Shown here in pieces: positions 53,157 through 61,208 of a stretch of 64,000 nt of DNA. The notes below the pieces were generated by a model. That model was not told where the DNA came from and searched no databases. It worked only from the letters and a program-made list of their open reading frames with translations. Within the stretch, counting starts at the first letter, position 1. The number at the start of each line of letters is the position of its first letter. The position numbers and the translations under genes were made by a program. This stretch comes from Streptomyces avidinii (GTDB lineage: Bacteria > Actinomycetota > Actinomycetes > Streptomycetales > Streptomycetaceae): assembly GCF_014650695.1 (NCBI RefSeq), contig NZ_BMVL01000017.1, forward strand, positions 1 to 64,000, in the 5' to 3' direction.

Positions 53157-53260
53157 CCGGGGCGAAATACGGGTGAACCGAGTCCGACACGACAGGTTGA
53201 CAGGCTCGGTCCGCCCGTACCGCCCCACACCGCCCCGCATGCGTCACTAGGCAGGTCACG

Positions 53261-54445
53261 ATGGTCACGATGGACGACACGAACACCGGCCCGCTCGCGG
53301 GCTTCACCGTCGGGGTCACGGCAGCCCGGCGGGCGGACGAGCTCATCGCCCTGCTGCGGCGGCGCGGAGCGGCCGTACTGCACGCACCGGCGCTGCGGAT
53401 CGTGCCGCTCGCCGACGACAGCGAGCTGCTGGCCGCCACGAAGGAACTGATCGACTGCGCACCGGACGTGGTCGTGGCCACCACCGCGATCGGTTTCCGG
53501 GGATGGATCGAGGCGGCCGACGGGTGGGGCGTCGGCGAGGACCTGCTGGAGCGGCTGCGGACCACCGAACTGCTGGCGCGCGGACCGAAGGTGAAGGGCG
53601 CGATCCGGGCCGCCGGGCTCGTGGAGACCTGGTCCCCGGACTCCGAATCGCTCGCCGAGGTACTCCAGCGGCTCCTGACGGCGGGGGTGGCCGGCCGGCG
53701 GATCGCGCTCCAGCTGCACGGGGAGCCCCTGCCCGGTTTCGTCGAGGCGCTGCGGGAGGGCGGCGGCGAGGTGGTGGTGGTCCCGGTGTACCGGTGGATG
53801 GCCCCGGAGGACCTCGCGCCGCTGGACCGGCTGCTGGACGCGGTGATCGCCGGCGGGGTGGACGCCGTCAGCTTCACCTCCGCGCCGGCGGCGGCCTCGC
53901 TGCTGTCCCGGGCGGAGGAGCGCGGGCTGCAGGAGGCCGTACTGGACGCCCTGCGCGGCAGGCTGCTGTCCGCGTGCGTGGGTCCGGTGACCGCGCTGCC
54001 GCTCCAGGCGCACGGGGTGGACACGGTGCAGCCCGAGCGGTTCCGGCTGGGCCCGCTCGTGCAGTTGCTCTGCCGCGAGCTGCCCGGCCGGGCGCGGGTG
54101 CTGCCGGTGGCCGGGCACCGGCTGGAGATCCGCGGCCACGCGGTCCTGGTGGACGCGCAGCTCAGGCCCGTACCGCCGGCGGGCATGGCCCTGCTGCGGG
54201 CGCTGGCCCGGCGCCCGGGCTGGGTGGTCTCCCGCGCGGACCTGCTGCGCGCGCTGCCGGGCGCGGGCCGGGACGAGCACGCGGTGGAGACGGCGATGGC
54301 CCGCCTCCGGGTGGCGCTCGGGGCGCCGAACCTGATCCAGACGGTGGTCAAGCGCGGGTACCGGCTCTCGCTGGACGCGGGCGGGGAGGCCAAGTACGGA
54401 GAGCTCCCCGCCGACGCGGTGACGGCCAGGGGGGTCCTCGGCTAG
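53261..54445 (+). CDS. nnaR: NnaR-type regulator: HemD-like domain plus winged helix
   Basis: A 394-residue fusion. Residues about 14-270 are a uroporphyrinogen-III synthase (HemD)-like domain (GFTVGVTAARRADELIALLRRRGAAVLHAPAL; DAVSFTSAPAAASLL). Residues about 285-375 are an OmpR/PhoB-type winged helix (PPAGMALLRALARRPGWVVSRADLLRALPG, TAMARLRVALGAPNLIQTVVKRGYRL). As recalled, it is a regulator of nitrate/nitrite assimilation. TTGACA at 53197-53202 may be its -35, with no good -10. Starts at 53261 and 53270 are both possible. Confidence 0.9.
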   Translation: MVTMDDTNTGPLAGFTVGVTAARRADELIALLRRRGAAVLHAPALRIVPLADDSELLAATKELIDCAPDVVVATTAIGFRGWIEAADGWGVGEDLLERLRTTELLARGPKVKGAIRAAGLVETWSPDSESLAEVLQRLLTAGVAGRRIALQLHGEPLPGFVEALREGGGEVVVVPVYRWMAPEDLAPLDRLLDAVIAGGVDAVSFTSAPAAASLLSRAEERGLQEAVLDALRGRLLSACVGPVTALPLQAHGVDTVQPERFRLGPLVQLLCRELPGRARVLPVAGHRLEIRGHAVLVDAQLRPVPPAGMALLRALARRPGWVVSRADLLRALPGAGRDEHAVETAMARLRVALGAPNLIQTVVKRGYRLSLDAGGEAKYGELPADAVTARGVLG

Positions 54446-54448
54446 CGT
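54443..54448 (+). promoter_or_regulatory. -10 hexamer TAGCGT overlapping the nnaR stop
   Basis: TAGCGT begins with the TAG stop codon of nnaR, is followed by GCCGGG and then the ATG at 54455. This is a leaderless layout embedded in the end of the upstream gene. Confidence 0.5.
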
Positions 54449-54454
54449 GCCGGG

Positions 54455-55003
54455 ATGATCATTGACGGGGTTGAGATGAGGGGCGTCGTGCTCGGCGACG
54501 CCGCCGGGCTGGCCGAGTCGTTCGCCCGGAACCGGGCGTTCATGGCGCACGTCGAGCCGATCCGCCAGGACGCCTACTACACGGAGGCCGGCCAGCGGGA
54601 GCGGCTGGAGGGGGTGCTCGCGGAACGGGACGCGGGGCGGATCGTCCCGTACGTGTTCGTCGAGACGGCCACCGGAGCGCCCGTCGGCGCGATCAACCTC
54701 GGCTCGATCGCGTACGGGCCGCTGTGCAGCGGCGGCATCGGGTACTGGGTCGACCCCGCCTGGCACGGCAAGGGGCTGGCCACCGCGGGCGTGGAGGAGG
54801 TCTGCCGGGTCGCCCGCGACGAGCTGGGCCTGCACCGCGTGGAGGCGGGCACGCTGGTCGACAACCTGGCCTCGCAGCGGGTATTGGCGAAGGCGGGCTT
54901 CGAGCAGTTCGGCCTCGCGCCGCGCTACCTGCACATCAACGGCGCCTGGCGCGACCACCGCCTCTTCCAACGCCTCCTCCACGACAACCCACCCGGGGCC
55001 TAG
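54455..55003 (+). CDS. RimJ/RimL-type GNAT acetyltransferase
   Basis: A 182-residue GNAT acetyltransferase. The acetyl-CoA region is IGYWVDPAWHGKGLATAGVEEVCRVARDELGLHRVEAGTLVDNLASQRVLAKAGFEQFG, and the end RYLHINGAWRDHRLFQRLLHD is typical of ribosomal-protein-type enzymes. The start lacks a Shine-Dalgarno and follows a -10 hexamer by 6 nt. It is 9 nt after nnaR, yet probably has its own leaderless promoter. The substrate is unknown. Confidence 0.9.
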   Translation: MIIDGVEMRGVVLGDAAGLAESFARNRAFMAHVEPIRQDAYYTEAGQRERLEGVLAERDAGRIVPYVFVETATGAPVGAINLGSIAYGPLCSGGIGYWVDPAWHGKGLATAGVEEVCRVARDELGLHRVEAGTLVDNLASQRVLAKAGFEQFGLAPRYLHINGAWRDHRLFQRLLHDNPPGA

Positions 55004-55054
55004 CCCATCCCGCCTTGCCGCCACTCGCAGCCTGCCCGGCGGAGCCGGGTTTCC

Positions 55055-55098
55055 CGGGGCTCCGCCCCAGACCCGCGCCTCAAACGCCGACGAGGCCG
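55055..55098. repeat. Dispersed intergenic repeat, copy 4
   Basis: CGGGGCTCCGCCCCAGACC, then CGCGCCTCAAACGCCG and CGAGGCCGGA, 52 nt after the acetyltransferase stop. Unlike the other copies it lies between two genes of the same orientation. Confidence 0.75.
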
Positions 55099-55234
55099 GA
55101 GGTGGCCGGGGGTGCGCGTGGCACGGGCGGTGCTCCGCGCAAGCGGGAGGGCGAACCCACCGGTTCGGGGGCTTCCGCTGTGGCCCGCCGGGCGGCAGTC
55201 TGGTACGGCACCCCCACGACGGGAGGCTGACGGC

Positions 55235-55795
55235 ATGCGGTTCGATTCCGGGCGGGTCTGCCTGGACCTGGTGGCCACCTTCACCCCCCACGAGGCGATC
55301 CCGGACGGTGACGAGCTGCGGCTGTGGCTCGCCGGGGCCGGCCTGGTACCCGACCGGACGCCGCTCGCCCGGGTGGGACCCGAGTGGGCCGCGGCCTTCC
55401 GGGCGCTGCGCGCCGACGTGGAAACCCTCGTACGGGCGGAGCTGCTCGGCACCGATCCCGACGAGCACGCCCTCGCCCGCGTCAACGCACTGGCCGCCGG
55501 ACCACCCCCCGGCCTGTGCGCCGTACGGGACCAGGAAGGGCACCTCGTACGGGAGTTGTGCGGCGGCGTGGAGTGCGGCGCGCTGCTCGCGGCCGTTGCC
55601 CGGGACGCCGTCGAGCTGCTGACCGATCCCGGTGACCGGGCACTGCTGCGGGCCTGCGACGGCGACGGCTGCACCCGCGTCTACCTGGACACCTCCCGCG
55701 GGCACCGGCGCCGCTGGTGCTCCAGCGAGCGCTGCGGCAACCGCGAGCGCGTGGCCCGGCACCGCCGCCGGGCCCTGGCCGCCGGGCCCCGGTAG
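55235..55795 (+). CDS. CGNR zinc-finger / ABATE-domain protein
   Basis: A 186-residue protein. The N-terminal ABATE domain begins MRFDSGRVCLDLVATFTPHEAIPDG. The C-terminal zinc finger is LLRACDGDGCTRVYLDTSRGHRRRWCSSERCGNRERVARHRRR, with four cysteines and the diagnostic CGNR. These proteins are putative stress or metabolism regulators. GGGAGG lies 8 nt before the ATG at 55235; the open frame upstream reaches 55112. It ends 116 nt before the HelD-like gene. Confidence 0.92.
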   Translation: MRFDSGRVCLDLVATFTPHEAIPDGDELRLWLAGAGLVPDRTPLARVGPEWAAAFRALRADVETLVRAELLGTDPDEHALARVNALAAGPPPGLCAVRDQEGHLVRELCGGVECGALLAAVARDAVELLTDPGDRALLRACDGDGCTRVYLDTSRGHRRRWCSSERCGNRERVARHRRRALAAGPR

Positions 55796-55911
55796 CCGGG
55801 TCCACCACCCCGCGTACCACCCTGCGAGACCCATTCCGGAACGGGCGTGCGGACAAGGGGCCGATTCGCGTACGGTTGACGGTCGCCCATGCACGTCAGA
55901 AGGGGGCCTTG

Positions 55912-58218
55912 GTGGCCGCGCAGAATGCCGCTGTCGACAGCACGGCGGATTCCGTCCGCGATCGGGAGATCGCGGTCGAGCAGACGCATCTCGACCAGGT
56001 GTACCGACGCCTTGAGGAGAAGATCCACGAGGCCGAGTTCCTCATGAACGACGCCGCCAAGCGCGGCCAGGTGGGTACGCCCGGCGCACTCGCCGAGCGC
56101 GACGCGCAGGTCTTCCGGGCGGGCATCCACCTGAACCGGCTGAACAACGAGTTCGAGGACTTCCTCTTCGGCCGCATCGACCTGGTGCTCGGCAAGGACG
56201 GGGAGCGCGGCGCGGACGGCGCGTACACCTCCGTCGACCCCGCCGACGACGCGATCCGCGAGGACCTCACCGCCGACGTCGCCGAGACGCTGCACATCGG
56301 CCGCATCGGAGTCCTGGACTCCGACTACGCGCCGCTGGTCATCGACTGGCGCGCACCGGCGGCCGCGCCGTTCTACCGGTCCACGCCCAAGGACCCGGGC
56401 CGGGTCGTGCGACGGCGCGTCATCCGCTCCAAGGGCCGCAAGGTGCTGGGAGTCGAGGACGACCTGATGCGCCCGGAGGTCACCGCGTTCCTGGACGGCC
56501 GGGAGCTGCTCGCCATCGGCGACGGCGCCCTGATGGCCGCCCTCGGGCGGGCCCGTACGCACTCCATGCGTGACATCGTCTCCTCCATCCAGGCCGAGCA
56601 GGACCTGGTCATCCGGGCCCCCGCCGCCTCCGTCGCCGAGGTCGCCGGCGGCCCCGGCACCGGCAAGACCGCCGTCGCCCTGCACCGCGCCGCGTACCTG
56701 CTCTACCAGGACCGGCGCCGCTACTCCGGCGGCATCCTGATCGTCTCCCCGACCCCGCTGCTCGTCGCGTACACCGAGGGCGTGCTGCCCTCGCTGGGCG
56801 AGGAGGGCCAGGTGGCGATCCGGGCCCTCGGCTCGCTCGTCGACGGCGCGGAGGCCACCACCTACGACTCCCCGGCCGTGGCCCGCATCAAGGGCTCCTC
56901 GCGGATGCTGAAGGTGCTCCGCAAGGCCGTACGCGGCGCACTGGAGCTCGGCGGCGCCCCCGACCGGCTGCGCGTGGTGGCCTTCGGCCGCCGCCAGGAG
57001 CTGGAGTCGGCCGAGCTGAACCGGATCCGGCAGAACGTGCTCAGCGGCACCGCCCCGGTCAACCTGCTGCGCCCGCGCGCCCGCAAGCTGCTGCTCGACG
57101 CCCTCTACGCGAAGTCCGGCGGCGCCGGCCGGCACAGCGACCCGGAGCTGGCCGCCGAGCTGCGCTCCGCCTTCGACGAGGACATCTCCACCGAGGACGC
57201 CTTCATCGGCTTCCTCAATGCCTGGTGGCCCGAGCTGACCCCGCGCGGGGTGCTCGCCGCGCTCGCCGACGAGCGTCACCTCGGCCGCTGGTCGCGCCGG
57301 GACCTGAACCCGCGCGAGACCCGCCAGCTGGCCCGCTCGCTGCGCCGGGTGGGTCCGGACGGCAAGGGCCCCCTGTCGGTGCACGACGTGGCGCTGCTGG
57401 ACGAGCTCCAGCAGCTGCTCGGCGCTCCGGCGCGGCCGAAGCGCAAGCGGGAGATGGACCCGCTCGACCAGCTCAGCGGGCTGGAGGAGCTGATGCCGAC
57501 CCGCGAGGAGACGCAGTGGGAGCGGGCCGAGCGGCTCGCGGCGGAGCGCACCGAGTACGCGCACGTCATCGTGGACGAGGCCCAGGACCTGACGCCGATG
57601 CAGTGGCGGATGGTGGGCCGCCGGGGCCGGCACGGCACCTGGACGGTCGTCGGCGACCCGGCGCAGTCCTCCTGGACGGACCCCGAGGAGGCCGCCGCGG
57701 CCCGCGACGAGGCCCTCGGGTCGCGCCCGCGCCGGCGATTCACCCTGACGGTGAACTACCGCAACCCGGCCGAGGTCGCCGAGGTCGCCTCCCGGGTGCT
57801 GCGCCTGGCGATGCCCGGTATGGAGCCGCCGTCCGCGGTGCGCTCCACGGGGCTGGAGCCGCGCTTCACGGCCGCCCGGGGCGATCTGGGCACCGCGGTG
57901 CGGGAGGAGACCCGGCGGCTGCTGGAGCAGGTGGACGGCACGGTCGGTGTGGTCGTGGCCATGGACCGGCGTGCGGAGGCCGCGGGCTGGCTCGCGGACC
58001 TCGGCGAACGGGCGGTGGCGTTGGGCAGCCTGGAGGCCAAGGGCCTGGAGTACGACGCCACGGTGGTCGTCTCCCCGGCGGAGATCGCGGACGAGTCCCC
58101 GGCGGGCCTGCGGGTGCTGTACGTGGCGCTGACGCGCGCGACGCAGCAGCTCACGGTGGTCTCGGCCGACCGGGACAAGCCCGGCGCGGACGGGGTGCCG
58201 GAGCTGCTGCTGCCGTAG
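55912..58218 (+). CDS. HelD-like RNA polymerase-recycling ATPase (UvrD/SF1 superfamily)
   Basis: A 768-residue SF1 helicase-like protein. The N-terminal coiled coil (IAVEQTHLDQVYRRLEEKIHEAEFLMNDAA) precedes the conserved HelD domain VLDSDYAPLVIDWRAPAAAPFYRSTP. Walker A is VAGGPGTGKTAVALHRAAYLLYQDR (about 243-267), Walker B is VIVDEAQDLTPMQWRM, motif IV is VNYRNPAEVAEVASRVL and the end is LYVALTRATQQLTVVS. HelD proteins strip DNA from stalled RNA polymerase; one Streptomyces branch confers rifamycin tolerance. The GTG at 55912 has AAGGGGG 6 nt upstream. Confidence 0.92.
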   Translation: MAAQNAAVDSTADSVRDREIAVEQTHLDQVYRRLEEKIHEAEFLMNDAAKRGQVGTPGALAERDAQVFRAGIHLNRLNNEFEDFLFGRIDLVLGKDGERGADGAYTSVDPADDAIREDLTADVAETLHIGRIGVLDSDYAPLVIDWRAPAAAPFYRSTPKDPGRVVRRRVIRSKGRKVLGVEDDLMRPEVTAFLDGRELLAIGDGALMAALGRARTHSMRDIVSSIQAEQDLVIRAPAASVAEVAGGPGTGKTAVALHRAAYLLYQDRRRYSGGILIVSPTPLLVAYTEGVLPSLGEEGQVAIRALGSLVDGAEATTYDSPAVARIKGSSRMLKVLRKAVRGALELGGAPDRLRVVAFGRRQELESAELNRIRQNVLSGTAPVNLLRPRARKLLLDALYAKSGGAGRHSDPELAAELRSAFDEDISTEDAFIGFLNAWWPELTPRGVLAALADERHLGRWSRRDLNPRETRQLARSLRRVGPDGKGPLSVHDVALLDELQQLLGAPARPKRKREMDPLDQLSGLEELMPTREETQWERAERLAAERTEYAHVIVDEAQDLTPMQWRMVGRRGRHGTWTVVGDPAQSSWTDPEEAAAARDEALGSRPRRRFTLTVNYRNPAEVAEVASRVLRLAMPGMEPPSAVRSTGLEPRFTAARGDLGTAVREETRRLLEQVDGTVGVVVAMDRRAEAAGWLADLGERAVALGSLEAKGLEYDATVVVSPAEIADESPAGLRVLYVALTRATQQLTVVSADRDKPGADGVPELLLP

Positions 58219-58448
58219 GCGGGCGTGGCCCGCGGCCCGGCGGTGGGGGTTCACCGCCGGGGTCCCGGCCCGCTCGGGGCCCTGTACGGCCGGATGGTCC
58301 GCGGCCAGGAGCGTGGTGCTCGGATACGGGCACGAGCAGGGGGATCACTTTCGGCGATCCTTTGTTAGCCTGGGTACGGCACCGACTCGATCCAAGCCCC
58401 CGGGCCCAACCTTCGTCGCTCAGAGCGACCACTTGCCGCGAGGCGAGC
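58219..58448 (+). promoter_or_regulatory. Region after helD with candidate promoter
   Basis: GGATC-ACTTTCGGC-GATCC at 58342-58360 can fold into a hairpin. GGGAT (58341-58345) and GTT (58364-58366) are separated by 18 nt, the spacing of SigR-type promoters, though GGGAT departs from GGAAT. TAGCCT (58366-58371) is an alternative housekeeping -10. A transcript from here would encode the small ORF at 58449 and end in the terminator that follows, or read into the malic enzyme gene. Confidence 0.4.
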
Positions 58449-58529
58449 ATGGCGGGTCGGTGTCATAGACATACGAATCACCAGGTCCGCGTCCCCCACC
58501 TGTGGGGGGCGCGGACCTGTTTTGTATGA
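58449..58529 (+). CDS. 26-residue ORF overlapping a terminator, possible leader peptide
   Basis: The ATG at 58449 is preceded by GCGAGGCGAGC, a usable Shine-Dalgarno. The peptide starts MAGRCHRHTNHQ, contains a WG pair and ends TCFV. Three histidines and one cysteine lie in its first ten residues. It ends at TGA just past the T-run of the terminator hairpin that its own codons form. A ribosome translating it would cover the hairpin, the geometry of attenuation. Malic enzyme lies 180 nt downstream. No family is recognised. Confidence 0.4.
   Translation: MAGRCHRHTNHQVRVPHLWGARTCFV
58482..58523 (+). terminator. Intrinsic terminator upstream of malic enzyme
   Basis: CAGGTCCGCG (58482-58491) pairs with CGCGGACCTG (58510-58519), extended by a C-run/G-run inner stem to 17 bp with one wobble, loop CCTG and a TTTT tail. 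It is one of the best canonical terminators in the window. Confidence 0.88.
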
Positions 58530-58708
58530 CCCCACCATTCCGAACCCCCCTGGAATCTCGTATGGTGGAAGAGTCTTTCCGAATTTTGTAGCTGGTTACC
58601 TTGTACTGGCTGGTAGGTGGGACGATCGGACAACAGGTCCTGCCGCACCGGCTGTGCAGCGGGGCTCTGTGTGTTACAGCGAACCAGGGACAGAAGAGGA
58701 ACACGGCC

Positions 58709-60112
58709 ATGGCAACGGCGCCCAGCGTCTCGTATTCGATGACGGTCCGTCTGGAAGTGCCCGCGAGCGGAACCGCGGTCTCCCAGCTCACCACGGCCGT
58801 GGAGTCCTCCGGCGGATCGGTCACCGGCCTCGACGTGACCGCATCCGGCCACGAGAAGCTCCGGATCGACGTCACCATCGCCGCGACCTCCACCGCGCAC
58901 GCTGACGAGATCGTCGAGAAGCTGCGCGGCATCGAGGGCGTCAGCCTCGGCAAGGTCTCCGACCGCACCTTTCTGATGCACCTCGGCGGCAAGATCGAGA
59001 TGTCGTCCAAGCACCCCATCCGCAACCGTGACGACCTCTCGATGATCTACACCCCGGGCGTCGCCCGCGTGTGCATGGCGATCGCCGAGAACCCCGAGGA
59101 CGCGCGCCGCCTCACCATCAAGCGCAACTCCGTCGCAGTCGTGACCGACGGCTCCGCCGTGCTGGGTCTCGGCAACATCGGCCCGATGGCCGCGCTGCCC
59201 GTCATGGAGGGCAAGGCGGCCCTCTTCAAGCGCTTCGCCGGCATCGACGCCTGGCCGATCTGCCTCGACACCCAGGACGCCGACGAGATCGTCGCGATCG
59301 TCAAGGCCATCGCCCCGGGCTTCGCCGGCATCAACCTGGAGGACATCTCCGCGCCGCGCTGCTTCGAGATCGAGGCCCGGCTGCGCGAGGCCCTCGACAT
59401 CCCCGTCTTCCACGACGACCAGCACGGCACCGCGATCGTCGTGCTCGCGGCCCTCACCAACGCACTGCGCGTGGTGGGCAAGGCAGTTGGCGACGTCAAG
59501 GTCGTCATGTCGGGCGCCGGTGCGGCCGGTACCGCCATCCTCAAGCTGCTCCTCGCGGCGGGCGTCAAGAACGCGGTGAGCGCCGACATCCACGGTGTCG
59601 TGCACGCGGACCGCCCCGACCTCGTCGACGCCGCGGCGGACTCCCCGCTGCGCTGGATCGCCGACAACACCAACCCCGAGGGCTACACGGGCACGCTGAA
59701 GGAAGCCGTGGTCGGCGCCGACGTGTTCATCGGCGTCTCGGCCCCGAACGTACTGTCCGGCGAGGACGTCGCCGCGATGGCGGAGGGTGCGATCGTGTTC
59801 GCGCTCGCGAACCCGGACCCCGAGGTGGACCCGGCCGTCGCCCGTCAGACCGCCGCAGTCGTCGCCACCGGCCGCTCCGACTTCCCGAACCAGATCAACA
59901 ACGTGCTGGTCTTCCCGGGTGTCTTCCGCGGTCTGCTGGACGCTCAGTCCCGCACCGTGAACACGGAGATGATGCTGGCTGCCGCGAGCGCGCTGGCGGA
60001 CGTCGTCGGCGAGGACGAGCTGAACGCGAACTACATCATCCCGTCGGTGTTCAACGACAAGGTGGCCGGTGCGGTCGCGGGCGCCGTCCGCAAGGCCGCC
60101 TCGGGGGCGTGA
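58709..60112 (+). CDS. Malic enzyme, NAD(P)-dependent, with ACT domain
   Basis: A 467-residue enzyme decarboxylating malate to pyruvate. An N-terminal ACT domain (about 8-80, VSYSMTVRLEVPASGTAVSQLTTAVESSGGSVTGLDV) probably gives allosteric control. The catalytic part has YTPGVARVC, SVAVVTDGSAVLGLGNIGP, the metal-binding INLEDISAPRCFEIE and VFHDDQHGTAIV. The dinucleotide site is VVMSGAGAAGTAIL. AGAGGA lies 9 nt before the ATG at 58709. The long leader (from the terminator at 58523, about 185 nt) includes TATGGT at 58561-58566 as a possible -10. Confidence 0.94.
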   Translation: MATAPSVSYSMTVRLEVPASGTAVSQLTTAVESSGGSVTGLDVTASGHEKLRIDVTIAATSTAHADEIVEKLRGIEGVSLGKVSDRTFLMHLGGKIEMSSKHPIRNRDDLSMIYTPGVARVCMAIAENPEDARRLTIKRNSVAVVTDGSAVLGLGNIGPMAALPVMEGKAALFKRFAGIDAWPICLDTQDADEIVAIVKAIAPGFAGINLEDISAPRCFEIEARLREALDIPVFHDDQHGTAIVVLAALTNALRVVGKAVGDVKVVMSGAGAAGTAILKLLLAAGVKNAVSADIHGVVHADRPDLVDAAADSPLRWIADNTNPEGYTGTLKEAVVGADVFIGVSAPNVLSGEDVAAMAEGAIVFALANPDPEVDPAVARQTAAVVATGRSDFPNQINNVLVFPGVFRGLLDAQSRTVNTEMMLAAASALADVVGEDELNANYIIPSVFNDKVAGAVAGAVRKAASGA

Positions 60113-60452
60113 GCCCCGCTGTGACGGCCCTCACGGCGCTCTGATCCCGGCGCGTCGCGAGATGCAGGCCCGACGGGCCGCCTCTAGGGTTGCGGGGATG
60201 CCCGCGAGGTCCGCGGTCCGCAGCGGCGTGTGAGCGAGGGCGTGGACGGAGCGTCACCGCGGCGTGACTGTGGCGCTTTTCGCGTGACCCCGACGGGTGC
60301 CGGATTGGCTTTCCCGCCGCTGGTGGGGGCAGGATGCGTAACCGGGCGAGAGGGTCTGACGTTCAGACCCGGGTCCGGGGACTGTCCTAGGGCCCTGGCA
60401 GCATCGGCTTCGATCTCACGCCTCTAAGGCAAGTTGAACACGGGAGTACAAC
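60113..60452 (+). promoter_or_regulatory. hup upstream region
   Basis: A 340-nt gap. It holds GGGTCTGA-CGT-TCAGACCC, a perfect 8-bp hairpin at 60352-60370. TAGGGT at 60185-60190 lies 7 nt before an 11-codon open frame (ATG 60198 to TGA 60233). The hup promoter probably lies near 60380-60430 (TAGGGC at 60387, then an A/T-richer stretch), but I cannot fix it. No other gene is seen. Confidence 0.4.
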
Positions 60453-60734
60453 ATGAACCGCAGTGAGCTGGTGGCCGCTCTGTCCGAGCGCGCCGAGGTG
60501 ACCCGCAAGGACGCCGACGCCGTTCTGGCCGCGCTCGCCGAGACCGTCGGCGAGATTGTCGCCAAGGGCGACGAGAAGGTCACCATCCCCGGCTTCCTGA
60601 CCTTCGAGCGCACCCACCGTGCCGCTCGCACCGCGCGCAACCCGCAGACCGGCGACCCCATCCAGATCCCGGCCGGCTACAGCGTGAAGGTCTCCGCGGG
60701 CTCCAAGCTCAAGGAAGCCGCCAAGGGCAAGTAA
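60453..60734 (+). CDS. hup: Histone-like nucleoid protein HU
   Basis: A 93-residue HU protein of the short form without the lysine-rich tail seen in the second Streptomyces HU (HupS). The sequence MNRSELVAALSERAEVTRKDADAVLAALAETV, then IPGFLTFERTHRAARTARNPQTGDPIQIPAGYSVKVSAGSKLK shows the dimerisation helices and the beta-arm with the intercalating Pro. GGGAG lies 8 nt before the ATG. It is a stand-alone gene with its own terminator at 60799. Confidence 0.97.
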   Translation: MNRSELVAALSERAEVTRKDADAVLAALAETVGEIVAKGDEKVTIPGFLTFERTHRAARTARNPQTGDPIQIPAGYSVKVSAGSKLKEAAKGK

Positions 60735-60798
60735 GTCCTGCCCCGGCGCCGAGGGCCGCACAGGCCTTTGGAACGGCAGTAGTACGCAGAACGACGAT

Positions 60799-60829
60799 GG
60801 GCGGTCACCCCCGGGCGGGGTGGCCGCCC
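60799..60829 (+). terminator. hup terminator
   Basis: A 13-bp stem with one wobble (GGGCGGTCACCCC at 60799-60811 with 60817-60829) about 65 nt after the hup stop, followed by TTCGG. Confidence 0.75.
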
Positions 60830-61124
60830 TTCGGCCTGTCCGGGGCCGGGCGGACCGCAGGACGGACCGGACTGACGGGCCGGCCGGACGGGGACGGAAC
60901 CGGACGGACGCGGACGCGGACGCGGGCGCGGGCGCGGACGCGGGCGGGGACGGAACCGGACGGACGCGGGCGGACGGGACGCGGGCCGGGGGAGCCGCGC
61001 CGGCCGGGGTCCGGCCCAGGTGCCCGGGCCCGCCCGGCAGGCCCTGTGAGGCCCCGTCAGGGCCCTTGGTGGGGCCCCGGTATGCCGGTGGAATGCCCCA
61101 CCCGGCCGCCGGAGGCCACGAGAA

Positions 61125-61158
61125 AGCCCCCCGGGCCCTGTGCGGGGCCCGGGGGGCT
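61125..61158 (-). terminator. murA terminator
   Basis: AGCCCCCCGGGCCC (61125-61138) pairs with GGGCCCGGGGGGCT (61145-61158). Read on the minus strand it ends in CTTTCT, so it terminates murA 50 nt after its stop. Confidence 0.85.
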
Positions 61159-61208
61159 GCTGCGTACGCGACCCGCGCGGTGCGGCTCGTACGTCGTCTC
61201 GGTACGGC

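Larger units (their letters stand above)
60735..61208. repeat. Intergenic region hup-murA with GC-rich minisatellite
   Basis: A 474-nt gap between convergent hup and murA without a convincing gene. An exact 25-bp direct repeat (60889-60913 and 60945-60969, core GACGGAACCGGACGGACG) brackets a run of GGACGC and GGGCGC hexamers. The region is purine-biased on the plus strand. Terminators lie at each end (60799 and 61125). Confidence 0.75.
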
